A DNA stretch of 64,000 nucleotides from Aquilaria yunnanensis. Its lineage: Eukaryota; Streptophyta; Magnoliopsida; Malvales; Thymelaeaceae. Below are positions 12,590 through 24,386 of the stretch, in pieces. How positions within the stretch are numbered: position 1 is the first letter of the stretch; each line of letters begins with the position of its first letter. The notes under the pieces are model-generated. The model saw nothing but the letters and a program-made list of their open reading frames with translations. It did not search any database and was not told the DNA's origin. A program made the translations under genes and the position numbers. The DNA is taken from contig CM077596.1 in NCBI GenBank assembly GCA_039654915.1, positions 69,317,751 to 69,381,750 on the forward strand, given 5' to 3'.

Positions 12590-13080
12590 TAAAGGAAAGA
12601 GAATGAGATTATATTGAACTTTTTAGGCAAACCAAAATAAATCTAGAGTATATAACTCACAAATAATTGAAATAAAGTCTATAGCAAACTGACAATAATC
12701 AAACAGTGTTAAAATCAACCAAGCATCATAAACCTGAACAAAATTATTAAGGAAAATAAAAGGACTACAAATAAAATCTAAAAAAATAAATACTAACTTT
12801 ATTTTACACAATCGTCTCTATATCTGTTGTTAAGCGTCAAGACACTTCAATAAAGCTAAGATTCTAATGAACTCGAGAGAAAATTTAGATTCATCATTAT
12901 CCGCATCCAATTGAATATCGTTGTTGAATACTAAGATTTGATGAATATTGCATCTATCATAGAATTTGATAGATAATATCGAATAAAATCAATCAAATAC
13001 TAAATAGGTTGAAGAAAAAAACAACTAGATCCGGACCAAAATCTAAACCTAGATAGAAATAGCATAGAAAGTTAGGGGGG
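12590..13080. repeat. Dispersed repeat of unknown type, copy A
   Basis: About 480 bp align, with many changes, to 56940-57500 in the same orientation. Shared stretches include 'aactcacaaataa' and 'cctaaaaaaataaa'. On the minus strand both copies keep a broken, hydrophobic coding-like reading: a 62-codon ORF at 12811-12623 and a 70-codon ORF at 57140-56928. I do not recognise the family. It may be a decayed mobile element or gene fragment. Confidence 0.5.
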
Positions 13081-13315
13081 ACATAGAAGGGGAGGCAGCG
13101 CCTCTTTTAGAGAAAACTAAGTTGTAAAAATACGAATCAACTTGGGCAAGCCAAGGAGTGAACCAGTAGAAGTTGGTCTACGATTTTCAAATCTAGCCGA
13201 TATGATCATTAAATGAGCTTTGGTACTAGAACTCTTCTAGAACATAAATATAAATAGGCCTCAACATATTCAGTACAATAACCCATCTAAAGGTCGCCTT
13301 ATCTTAATTTAAATT

Positions 13316-15142
13316 TTAAGGCAGTCGATTTTCAGGGGCAACTTCAATATCAGGAACATCATCATCAATGCTCCTTACAGGAGCAATAGCTGAAGACCGT
13401 GGCAGCGGTGTTGCAGCAACATGTGTTTGCATCTCAATAACTGTTCCCGCCTCTATTGAGCTTCCATCGTCTGTCGGAGGCACCTTCCTTTTCCCCCACA
13501 GGAATAAATACAATCCTATTATCACCAACACCATCCCAGTTATCCTGGAAAAGCAGACAAACCACAATAAATAATAGGTTGATTACTTTTTATACAAACC
13601 AAGACGCATTGATACATAAAAATAAGTATCTGTAAGAGGTACTCACATTCCAAGTCTGATTTGCTGACCAAGTATTAAAGCTTCTAGTATAGCCACAAAT
13701 ATGAGGGAGAGAGGATTAAACATAGCTGGATATGTAGGACCTTTCTTGGCGATTGCCCATTGAACTATGCAGAATGTTGTAGCTGTTGCCACTACTCCCT
13801 GTAAACCAGTTCAGATACATATACTTATAACCAATTTACGTTTGCAATTTCTTTTTATAACCATTATGATTAAAAATGGTTTGCTCTGCTCTAGTCTAGA
13901 CTGGTACCGAATATAAAATGGTGAGTAGTTGCAAGTTCCAGCCCAGTCTCCACGCAGCCTTTCTTCTATCGAGGCACAGCCCGATGAGTAAGGATTGCAG
14001 GGTAGCTATGGTGCACGTGAGCATCGCTGTGCAATATCTGTACGGAAATACGCCTAGTAGCTTCACCTGTATGTATGTTCATCAAAACAAACAAATTAAG
14101 CGCAACTAAGGTTGAATCTGAACACCGAGTCCGATCGAGTATTTCTTTAGTGTTTGATTTGTCTGGCGAGCTGCTCACCTGCAAAATGTACCAGGCGGCG
14201 TACGCAAGGCAGCTAGCGAGCAACAATAAAGTGCCACGGGTTTGATGGGCTCCCAGAGGGACACCGGAGGAAGGAGAAGGGTGGGCAAGATCAAGATGAG
14301 GATGAGCATTAATGTAGAATGCTTCTCCTTGGTAGAGACTGGAGGTTAAGGCTCCTGCCACACACAGGAGAACGCCTGCTGTCTTGATTTTGCCAGCCCT
14401 GCTGCCTAATCCCAGTTTCTCAACCCTGCAAGCACCATGTCAGAACATACAACTAATTAAGTGGAATTAAGGAAGGAGAAGGGAATTGATATAAGTATAT
14501 ATGTGGATGAGTTTGTTTGTTTGTTTGTACCCAAGAAGGATGGAAAGAACAAAGGTGAAAATGGGGATCAAGTTGAGGAAATTGGTCCCATATGTAGCCG
14601 ATGTGTCTCGGAGACCATAATAAAACAGTCCCATGGCCACTGTTGTCCTGCACGCGCATCACAACATTTTATCAATCGCCAAAATTTTTAGTGACCGACT
14701 AATTATATAATTAAAAACAGGTCATCACGTCAATCCTTTTTTTTTTTTTGTTTTCTTCAAACAGTACTCACCCTGATAATGCAGCAAGGAACAGCCACAA
14801 GCAAACGGACCATTTCAGCTTCTCTAAGCTATCTCTGCAACAACAAAAGAACTCATCACAGAACAATTTTGTTACTGTTAGCCATAAACCCAGAAGAAGG
14901 AGAAGAAGAAGAAGAAGAAGAAGAAGAAATTAATGCTACTACCTTTCAAAGAAGTAGACAAGAGGGGCAACAGTGAGAGCGGCAACCAAATTACGATAGG
15001 CTATAAGGGCAAACACAAAAGTACCATCAACAAGCACAATCCTGGACAACAACTGAAGCCCAGTCGCAATCATCTGCACCACCAACATGCTACCTACTAC
15101 TTTCGACTTCCCTGCCCATTTCTTCACCACTCCCATACCCAT
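13316..15142 (-). CDS. WAT1-related / nodulin MtN21-like EamA transporter
   Basis: Seven exons on the minus strand: 15142-14943, 14834-14772, 14647-14531, 14425-14179, 14066-13908, 13798-13647 and 13544-13316, giving 388 residues. This is the plant drug/metabolite transporter family with two EamA domains and ten predicted membrane spans; members move auxin, amino acids or other metabolites across the tonoplast or plasma membrane. Visible features are a cytoplasmic start, first helices with VVQMIATGLQLL and FALIAYRN, the GLRDTSATYGTNF motif in exon 3, LASCLAYAAWYILQ in exon 4, a second EamA half in exons 6-7 with KKGPTYPAMFNPL and GLYLFLWGK, and a polar tail. The seven-exon layout is typical. 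The start is the first ATG of MGMGVVKKW; the upstream in-frame GTG is ignored. The substrate is not predictable. A (GAA)n tract lies in intron 1 at about 14893-14928. Confidence 0.93.
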
Positions 15143-15890
15143 TTCTTTTTCTCTAAAGTTGGACTCTTTCTCAGTCACTATTCCTTTCACTGGATGGATA
15201 AGCAGGCCTCCCTAAACTTGAAAAAGCAAATCAAGTCAGAAATCAACCACAAGTTTTGATGCTATCTGGTTGGATTATATTAATTGTTCATAGCTACCTG
15301 ATTCTTGACACGCCCACTTAAAAGAGTGTCAACTGAAAAAATAGAAAACAAAAATGTGTGCGGCATTGGGAAATCCAATAATAGTCCACAGTTTCCAATT
15401 CTGGAAATTAAGCATAAATACAGTATCCGATACTCCTATATGTTTAGTTTAGCTTTTCTTCCTCTGCTTCTTCTTTTTTTTTTTTAAGAAAAAACACCAG
15501 TATTGTGGCTTGTTGTGGCCCACTTTCTGACCCAAGCTCTAAATGATTGGGGTTCTTTTTGATTGACACATATATGGGTGCTGTTTTTTAAATTATTGTT
15601 CTCCCTTTTTGAGCCAATAGCCAGATCACGAGAATTGTCATTATTCCGTGATTTGAGATATTTTAACTATTGATCATTCGTTTTTTTAAACTCTATAAGC
15701 TATTTTAGTTTGTATCAAAATGATGGGTGAACTTTAAAGCACATAGTTGTTATATGATCTGGCTGCAGCAACAGTTACAAGCAGGCGACCCATGGCATCG
15801 AAAAGGAGTGCATATTCACGACTTTGGTTTTGTTGAATTAACTCTTTGGCCAGGTCAATCAGATCTTGGGAAGCTAGAAAATCCATCACC
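15143..15890. other. Promoter side of WAT1 gene and intergenic DNA
   Basis: AT-rich sequence with a T-rich run at about 15471-15485. Short ORFs lack support. Confidence 0.4.
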
Positions 15891-16259
15891 CAGCGGCGGA
15901 ACCGAACCACGTTAGGGCAGGGGTGATGCTGCCCCTGAGAATTTCAAAAGTTTGTAAATATGAGATACTAAATTGTCCATTTCGTGAGAAACTAAGGAAC
16001 ATGTACGTATTTTTCCCCCCAAGACTGGCTAAGAATATAAAAGGGTAAATAGCAGATACAGTACTAAATTTTTACTTTTTATTACAAATTTACCCCTAAC
16101 CTCTGAAACATTACATATTTATCCCAAACCGTTCTCTCTCAACATCTCTCTGTCTCTCTGTCTCTCTCCTCTAGTCTGCTTCAATGATCGTCTCTCGTCT
16201 TGACTCGCCTCCACCTAGCCCCCTAGCCCCCCAAGCCTAAAGACTTGGGTCCACCACTG
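15891..16259. mobile_element. hAT-like non-autonomous element, copy 1
   Basis: The element starts CAGCGGCGGAACC and ends with the inverted, related GGGTCCACCACTG. It is flanked by 8-bp direct repeats CCATCACC (15883-15890) and CTATCACC (16260-16267), one mismatch. TIRs starting CAG with 8-bp duplications fit the hAT superfamily. The interior shares many stretches with 23505-23966, including 'taaaagggtaaata' and 'actttttatt', so both belong to one family. No coding capacity. Confidence 0.75.
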
Positions 16260-16267
16260 CTATCACC

Positions 16268-17049
16268 TTTGCCAATCTTCTAATCAATGTGCTAACTTTT
16301 TATCTACTTTTATCACTTCAAATTTTTTAATAAACAAAACCTTTCTTTACAAGCATAAAGAATAAAATAAAACTTATAATATAAGAAAAGAGAGGATATT
16401 TGTCTTTTTCAAAATATAGAAGACGATTGAACTAACTTTTGACGGTATTTTATTAGAAAGTGGAGAGACTAGAGTCAAACTCTCTATTAGTGTTTTCTTT
16501 ACCAATGAACATCACTTCAATATTTGACTGCGGTGGTAAATTTCTAATGACTTATTTCTTCATATATCCTCGTACGTCTTGAATTTATAAATTGCAGTCA
16601 GCAATCTTGAAAATTGAAATGCAACATACTTACTGCTCTTGAATTTTATTGTTGTTTACACCACCGATGCAGGTAGGTCCTAAAGGCCCGATGAGGCCAA
16701 CCTTCTCAGAAGAACAAATAGGCCCAAACATATCTTTAAGATGCTGGAGAAGAAAGAAAAGGGAAGAAGAAGAAATAAAAAATAAAATAAAAAAGCAAGG
16801 GAAAGCTAAAATTGAGAGAAAAAAAAACCTAGATAAGAAAGGAAAGAAGAGAAAACGGGAAAACAAAGTTGGGAAAAGCTAGGAACACCTTAACATGCGC
16901 TAAAACCTATATCTCCTTAACAAACATGCAACATGCTGACCACTCCGCGCGCCAATTTCAAAGAGTATATCTAAAGTCAACAAAACTTCTATAAATAACA
17001 ATACATGTTCGGGTGTATGGAGATTGTAATATGATCATTATAAGTGAAT
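16268..17049. other. Intergenic AT-rich DNA
   Basis: No gene recognised. A purine-rich stretch at about 16740-16880 gives overlapping shadow ORFs on both strands. Confidence 0.5.
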
Positions 17050-17168
17050 GATGGTGGAGGGTTAGGCCTCGGCCGACCACGTGGGCGGACAGCCTGATGG
17101 TTAGACGTGACTCACCCTGAGGAGTGTAAATCCCTGAGGTCTTGGGTTCAAGTCCTGATGAGGGGCGC
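17050..17168 (+). repeat. Partial copy of tRNA-like repeat
   Basis: This is a direct copy of most of the neighbouring foldback element, starting with the same GAGGGTTAGGCCTCGGCCGA block but without the second arm. It carries a good tRNA A-box-like sequence at 17091-17106 (agcctgatggttagac) and an exact B-box match GGTTCAAGTCC at 17145-17155. Spacing fits an internal Pol III promoter. It does not fold into an obvious full tRNA. Confidence 0.65.
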
Positions 17169-17173
17169 GTTTT

Positions 17174-17385
17174 GATGGCGGAGGGTTAGGCCTCGGCCGA
17201 CCACGTGGGCGGACCAGTGTGGTAGTATCAGCCTGATGATTAGACACGACTCCCCCTGAGGAGTGTAAATCCCTGAGGTCTTGGATTCAAGTCCTGATGA
17301 GGGACGCCCATTAATGCGCCATAAGGGACAATACTACCACGCTGGTCCGCCCACGTGGTCGGCCGAGGCCTAACCCTCCGCCATC
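17174..17385. mobile_element. Foldback element with 55-bp arms and tRNA-like core
   Basis: Arms 17174-17228 and 17331-17385 are inverted copies with a single mismatch in 55 bp. The about 100-bp core repeats the tRNA-like unit of 17091-17168, including an A-box-like region and a B-box-like GATTCAAGTCC (17284-17294, one change from the other copy). The arms are GC-rich (ggcctcggccgaccacgtgg), unlike the AT-rich flanks, and would form a very stable hairpin. It could be a MITE built on a SINE head, or an inverted duplication of SINE pieces. No clear target duplication is seen. Confidence 0.75.
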
Positions 17386-17416
17386 AGTGAACATATCATA
17401 TTTGCCTATTCATTAA

Positions 17417-17545
17417 TAATAATAAAAATATATCTTACTAGTGTAGTAGCAGTAGTGATGATAATAATAACAATAATAATAATAAATATATATTTATTAT
17501 TATTATTGTTATTATTATTATTACAATAATAATAATAACATACCT
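17417..17545. repeat. (AAT)n/(ATT)n self-complementary run
   Basis: Runs of AAT-type triplets are followed by ATT-type triplets and AAT-type again, so the tract can fold on itself around 17490. Confidence 0.8.
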
Positions 17546-17904
17546 TGAGTAAGTATTACCATCATTGCGGTCACGCCAATAGAAAATAATCAACCTTTTT
17601 TTAATTTCTTCAAGAAAATCAAAGCTAGGATCCGGTTGTTTTTCACAAGAAGGTCTCTTCCCCTAATTGCTAGCTTAAAATTAGGAGAATCCATATGTAC
17701 ACACGTATAGACCGAGACTGCTGGATACTTCATACTTGCCTCTGAAGAGACATAGATTACTTGTTGGAGACTTGTGATAGAAGTTTGATTGGGCGACAAG
17801 AAAAGCTCCCGGTTTAAAAGGCAGATTTTTACGAACCAAGCCCTGTTTACACCCAAGAAAAAAAAGTCCACTTTCCGTGTGATCCTGATTAAACGCGAGC
17901 AAAG

Positions 17905-19341
17905 ATGTTGAGAGCGACGGTCAGCAATTCGGTGAAATCGGTCTCCCGGCTCCAGCGGTCCTCCTCCACCGTTGTACATACTACCGACCACCACTTGCGC
18001 GTCAGTGCTGCGCCATGTGCCAACGCCGTCAGGCACTACACCATCGGCGTCGGCTCATACAGGTGACATATAACTATGTTAATTACTAAGCCTGATTTGC
18101 CTTGCTCTATATATATAGAAAAATAGAGTCAATTTATAGATGTCGTGTTAGTGAATTTAATATGTCCGTGACGGTTACAGGCGACGGCCCCCGAAAAACT
18201 GGGGCATCCATGTCGTGCCGGAGAAGAAGGCGTTTGTGGTGGAGAGGTTCGGGAAGTACATGAAAACGCTGCCGGCAGGACTTCACATCCTGATCCCGAT
18301 CGTCGACCGAATCGCTTATGTGCACTCTCTCAAAGAGGAAGTGATCCAAATCCCTAATCAGACTGCTATTACTAAGGACAATGTCACTATTTCTATGGGC
18401 GGAGTTCTTTACATCAAGGTTACATAATTTCCTTAGTTGATCTAACGACTACTTAATATATAACGATCAATCGATATGATTTGATTCTTTCCCGGCCGAC
18501 AGGTTGTTAGTGCGAAGGATGCTTCGTATGGAGTGGGAGACCCCACAGACGCTGTTGTTCAACTTGCTCAAACCACCATGCGTAGTGAGATTGGTAAACT
18601 CACTCTCGACAAGACATTCGAGGGAAGGGACACTTTGAATGAGAAGATTGTCGTACGTTCTGATCTGTCCTAATACTTTGACTGCCGATCGATTGTAACT
18701 GCTAGCTTAGCTTTTGTCTCACCTGTTTTTTTTGTTTTATTCACGTATATATGTATATAGCAATTAATGCTCAAATTTATCTGAACTGATCAGTTTCAAA
18801 TTTCAATTTGTGTTGATTACTTAATTATAATTAAATCATATATATACACATATATCCCTACGCATGCGTGCAGGAGGCTATCAATGAGGCTGCACAAGAT
18901 TGGGGTCTCCTTTGTCTTCGTTATGAGATCAGTGAGTTGTTCTTTTCTGTTTAAGAGCTGCAAATTAGGCTCCCTCATAATTATATATATGTGTGCGTGT
19001 GTGATCATCATCATACTACCAATAGTCCGTACGTATATAATTGCTATAAGTCAGATTATCATATATATTAGCAAATGACAATATTAATATTAATATATAG
19101 TTTAAATGGAATATATATATATTCCGTCTGAGAATTTCTAACTAAATAACATATAAAACTGATGATCTTTCAGAGGATATAATTCCCCCTCCTGCAATGA
19201 AGAAGGCGATGGAGATGCAGGCAGAAGCGGAGCGTAAAAAGAGAGCTCAAGTTCTGGATTCTGAAGGTAATTAATTAATGTAATTAGAAATACATTGTTT
19301 TAATTTGATGGTATAGAGAGTTAAATAAAGATTTGTGTAAA

Positions 19342-19381
<40 letters not shown>

Positions 19382-20644
19382 CCCACGATCATGTGATGTG
19401 ATGTTACATAAACTAAAATATTTCCAGGAGATAGACAGTCCAATATCAATATTGCTGATGGAAAGAAGAGCTCGGCCATTCTAAAAGCTCAAGGTTAGTT
19501 TAATTATAGTATAATTAATAATTATGCCAATATATATATGTGTGTGTGTGTAAGAAAAAGAACATGTATAGCTTGATATGTATGATATATATGTAAGTAA
19601 TCACATGTGTGTAGTGTGTTGATGAAGAAAGGTTTGATTATTAATTTTAACATATATATATATATATATATATATATGACGTACGATCGATAATATATAG
19701 GTGAAAAGGAGAGCACCATCATGAAAGCAGAAGCTGAAAAAATGAGCACCATTATGGCAGCAGAGGCTGAAAAGCAGCGTGTTATATTGGCCTCAGAAGC
19801 TGAAAGGATCAATATAGTTAAGCGTGCTCAGGGTAAATCAGTTAATTTCTAAAGTTAGTTATTAATAAACTCACAGCTAGAGGATTAATTAATTGGTGAT
19901 TCTTTTAATTACTACGTATATATATATATAGTATATCTGGTTCAATTAATTTAATTGCATGCCTAAATGATGATGATATTTTGATTTGGCTATGATCCTA
20001 TATATGTATCTTACATTAATATTACTTCATCATGGTCAGGTACAGCGGAAGGTCTTGCGATTTTGTCAGAAAAACTTAAGGAAAATGGAGGAGCAGAGGT
20101 CAGGATATCTTAACTTACCAATATATATATATATATATTCTGGAACATAATTAATGTGTCTGATATTGCGCACAGTATGTATAAAGTAACACTAATTTAA
20201 TATATATTTAAGGATTAGAATTAAGATTAATTGTTTTTGAATTCTAGGACGTAGTTAATTGTGATGAAGGTGTATTATGATGATAATAATTAATTTATAT
20301 ATTGTTCACTTTAATTCCCAGGCGGCAAGTTTGGAGCTAGCTAAAGCTTACATTGATGCATTCGGCAAAATCGCCAAGCAGGTAAAAGAAAAACCATATA
20401 CATATATACTAGCTAGTTGTCTCATGTACATATATATAATTAATGTGAATATATATGGTTTTAATTACTTATAATATGAAGTGAAATTGATTTGTTTTTT
20501 TCTATAATTTTGTGCTAGGGAACGACGCATACCATGTGGATTCCGACCGGTACGAATGACGTGGGTGGAGCGGTTGCACAAGCTTTATCCATCTACAAAG
20601 GCATGTTCAACGGTTATGCTAATAATTCCAGTACTACAAATTAA
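17905..20644 (+). CDS. Stomatin-like protein (SPFH/band 7), mitochondrial, copy 1
   Basis: Ten exons: 17905-18062, 18181-18418, 18503-18652, 18874-18931, 19174-19266, 19428-19493, 19701-19832, 20040-20098, 20322-20381 and 20519-20644, giving 379 residues. Family members are membrane-associated scaffolds, in plants mainly on the mitochondrial inner membrane, linked to respiratory supercomplexes. The N-terminus ([20 protein letters not shown]) is an Arg/Ser-rich presequence. The SPFH domain starts at [21 protein letters not shown] and runs through [11 protein letters not shown] and DTLNEKIV. A coiled coil follows from [13 protein letters not shown], extended by an Ala/Glu-rich segment in exon 7 ([24 protein letters not shown]). 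The C-terminal block [20 protein letters not shown] is normal, but the tail is short. Introns are rich in (TA)n. It shares intron positions with the gene at 24387, so it is a tandem duplicate. Whether this more diverged copy is expressed cannot be told. Confidence 0.9.
19344..19378. repeat. (TA)n microsatellite in stomatin copy 1 intron 5
   Basis: A near-perfect TA dinucleotide run of about 35 bases. Further (TA)n runs lie in intron 6 (about 19651-19676) and other introns of the same gene. Confidence 0.9.
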
Positions 20645-22639
20645 ACAAGTATCCCTCGAGAATAAGTAATTAAACACTTTATTAGGTTCTTCTATACATG
20701 ATATATATATATATATTATTGGCACCGATTATCACAAAGCTGTCAAGTCTTAATTATTGTGTTAATTATTAGACTACATTAATTTTTGGTGCAACTCTTT
20801 TAGGTCTTACATATATAGCGGCTATGAATTGTATTTGATTTATACCAGTCATGAAAATTGACTGATGCCGGAAATTCTTTTTATACTAGTTTTAAAGGCA
20901 TGCGCCCTGCCCCTGCATGTATATTTTCTTCTATTACATAAAAATATCCCCAAGTACTGCAATTATAAATTATATCCTGGCTTTGAAAATTTTATATAAT
21001 AATGTCTGAGACACAAAGCTCAGTTGAAACCAAAAATGATTGATTCACGGTGGATTTCCACTAACCCCACCCCACCACTTGCATTGTAAAATGCAAGTTT
21101 ATAGCTAGTGGCAAAATGTGAAGCTTTACGAGTAAAAAATATATAAAACGGCTAAATTGACTACGTACGTATACGCAGTACTAGCTAGCCTTCCTTATAA
21201 ATGCATCTAGATAATAATAATAATAAAAGGTAAAATCTCATATTTGAATAAATTTAAATGCATTTTCATATTAGAAATGTTGCATATAAATATTATTTCA
21301 AAGTTTTAAGCAACTTAACAAGTATGCAATCGGGAATAGTCTTGCTTCTTTCCGTTGGCCCCTTCCCAATTCCAATATAACCGTAAATGGGTGCAGAGAC
21401 CATCGGCCCAGTAGAATTTGTTTGTAATTGTACCTGATAATGTTGAAGAACGAATTGTAGTGAATCAAATCATGGGAGTTAAGATAACAAGTCCGCAAGG
21501 TTTGATGACGAAGTAACTAAAAGTCTACAAGAATATAAGTGACCAAAAAGATACGGTAAATAATACCGTGGGTAACCTAACTTCTTTTTTTCGTCCTATT
21601 TGGAATCAATTCTTTCAATCCGTCCTCATAAAGTTTCTTACATCATACAACTTTCTTTTAACTAGTTTTTTTCTATTACTTTCATTGTTATTTTTAATGG
21701 AATCTCGATAAAGAAAATTCTCACTCTAATCCACAAATTTCCTTCATCCTGATCCCAACAACTTAAAATCTCCAGTTAAGACTTCAACCACAACAACAAA
21801 TACCTATTATATCCTATCCCTTTTCACAAGACAAAGCTCCATGATAACAATGGGCATGGGCATGTACACGGCGGTTTGGAAGTTTGATGCAGTTAAGGGA
21901 CTACTTAGTGAGGCTTAAAATGGCAACGTTGGACAATAATATTTTAATTAGACTGGAAAAGAGAATTAAACGGAGAGAAGAATAGCATTTTGGATTGAGG
22001 GAGTGCGAGGGTTTTGGATTAGAAAATTAGTTGGAAATGCCTATTTTATATTATTTAGAAAAAAAAAAGAAAAAAAAGCTTTAAAATAATAATCAATCAA
22101 AGATATGTGAGGAGAAGAAAATCTGAAAGTATTGAGTGATGGAAAAGTGAGAGAGAAAACAATACTTGCAGTGAAGTGAAGATAATAGTTGAAGTGTTAA
22201 ACCCATACTTTTTATGATACTAAAGGCAGGATGAAGAAAATCTAGGAACTATAGTTCACATTTTCTACTTCATTTTGTCAAAAAAAAAAAAAAAAGAAAC
22301 ATATTCCTTTTTAAGAAAGTTTTTAACTTTCAATTTACCTTACTATTCTCATTTAAACTTTTACTACACAAAATTCAATAATTTTTTTTTTAATTTTCAT
22401 TTAAATTCTCACTGCACAAAACAAAAAAAAAATCTTTTCTTTTTTAATTATTATTTAAACCATCACTACACAAAATTTTAAAAAAAAATTAATTTTAGTT
22501 TTATGGGTGAAATTGGAAAAAAAAAATAACATAAAATACATACATCTTAATATCTGTATCCAGAAAAACGTTTCAATAATTATGGGATAAAGCGAGTATG
22601 AAGATTATGTTCAAAAGGTTCAGCGTTACTAAACATCAT
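20645..22639. other. Intergenic region between the stomatin copies
   Basis: AT-rich sequence without a recognised gene. Part of it (about 22290-22500) resembles the interior of the Stowaway-like element at 44298-44589, including 'aaacatattcctttt' and repeated 'actacacaaaatt', but recognisable termini are missing. Confidence 0.5.
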
Positions 22640-22990
22640 GCAAGTATGCCCTTTGTTACACATTTGTCCTGAAAGTATGAATGTTACACCATTCATCTTA
22701 TAAGTATGCAGTTGCTGCATCATTCATTCTTCCATTAAGTCTTATCATTGAAAAGTAATGAAAAGCTAACCTAGTAAATGAAAAGTGCAGCATAAAGCAT
22801 AATTCCAAGACAAGAGTTGCAACACAAGGCATAATTCTAGTATGAATAGTGCAACATAAGGAATACTATCTAATGGCAATAGTTAATGGAAGGACTGATG
22901 GTGTAATAATTGCATACTTTTATGACAAATTGTGTAATATTTTGTATTTACAGGATAAATGTGCAACATAGCATATGCTTTCAGGACATT
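22640..22990. mobile_element. TIR element with about 97-bp arms
   Basis: The left arm (about 22641-22740, from agtatgccctttgttacaca to ccattaag) and the right arm (about 22875-22980) are imperfect inverted copies. Both contain ACAnnATTTgTCCTG-type and AAGTATGCA-type stretches in opposite sense. No coding capacity. Exact ends and class are unresolved; long arms suggest a Mutator-like or other foldback element. Confidence 0.6.
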
Positions 22991-23504
22991 CGGTACCCCG
23001 TCCAAAATAACAGTAGAAGTGAAAAATTATAGGATTGAGCATGAATCAAGTTAGTTCGATCTTTCTTATTGGAACAAAACCAACATGAAATAGTGATGGT
23101 TCCAAAAAAATCCCTACCCAACTCAAGAAATCAATAGAACCATAACCATGAGTTTGGTTTTTTTAGTTATAGTTATTGGATTTTTTTACTTACTATCATA
23201 TAGATAAAGTAATTAATAACTTTGTAAGCCAATAAATTGCACCCATAACCTATTTAAGAAATATTCAACACAATAAACAACTTACTCCACATTTAAATGT
23301 ACATATTCGTAGTATATGAGCAATTTACTAATATCATAATTTTTAATTACATGTTTAAATTTACATGTTCATACATAAATATATGAGTAATTTAGTAATG
23401 TACCAGTTTAAATGCATATGTTCTTACATAAATATATAAGTAATTTTATAATATCATATTTTTTATTATATATTTATGCATATATCACGTGTTGGTTCCA
23501 TATG

Positions 23505-23966
23505 TAGTGACAGAGCCACATAGGGGCGGGGGTGCTTCTTCCCCTGAAAATTTTGAAAGTTCTTAAATATTAGGTATTAAGTTGGTTATTTTGTAAGAAA
23601 TCAAGGACCAAATGTGAATTCCCCCCCCCCCCCCCCCCAAATTGGTGAATAATATTAAAAGGGTAAATAACAACAGTAGTCCTAAATCTTTACTTTTTAT
23701 TGCAAGTTTCTTCTTAACCTCTCAAGTATTGCAAATCCGTCCCAAACCATTATCAAACATTACAAATTTGCCCTTTGACCAATAGTGAATATTGTTAGTG
23801 ACGAAATTGGGACAAATGTACAACACTTAAGAGCTTAGGGATGAATTTACAATAAAAAGTAAACATTTTAAATAATTATTTAAATAATTTTTTTTCTCCT
23901 AGTTCAACCGTCGCTAGTCTTGCCTTTACCTAGCCCTTCAAACCTTAAAATCTGGTTTCGCCACTG
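23505..23966. mobile_element. hAT-like non-autonomous element, copy 2
   Basis: It begins TAGTGACAGAGCC and ends GGTTTCGCCACTG, imperfect TIRs of the same family as 15891-16259. The flanks TCCATATG (23497-23504) and TCCACATA (23967-23974) agree at six of eight positions, fitting an aged 8-bp duplication. A run of about 19 C residues (23620-23638) lies inside; the matching position in copy 1 is a short C run (about 16013-16020). Confidence 0.7.
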
Positions 23967-24386
23967 TCCACATATAACTAAAACTAATCTAAAAATAAAT
24001 GATTCTCCCAAATATAAAACCAACCTATGAACCATAATTTATTTTTTATTCAACCCAACTTGATAGAAATTATTTATATTTAATTTTAAATTTACCCAAT
24101 TCATACTCAATTTTACTTGATGAGGCCAAATTGAAGAAATCGAATCCGGTTATGACAAAAAAGAACCAAAAAAAGCCCAGACGAGGAATGGTGTAATTTA
24201 CCCAGAAACAAATTTAAAAAAAAAAAAAACAGAGAGAAACAAAAGAAAGGGGAGGGAGAGACTTTTTCTTTTTCTTTTTTTATTTTTCCACAGGGAAGAG
24301 GTTTTGCTAGGGCTTTTGGGGTCTGGCAATTCGCTAAAATCCCACAACCCAAGAAAGACGCAAAAATCATCCGACCATTTCCAAAG

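Noticed and set aside
14748..14976. ORFs ending in poly-Arg or poly-Glu
   Set aside because: Products of the (GAA)n tract in WAT1 intron 1, not genes.
17091..17168. Possible functional tRNA gene
   Set aside because: The A and B boxes are good, but no matching 7-bp acceptor stem or sensible anticodon arm could be built; better treated as a SINE-like head.
17590..18036. 148-codon ORF on the minus strand
   Set aside because: It overlaps stomatin copy 1 exon 1 and its leader on the opposite strand and has no recognisable domain; a shadow of the real exon.
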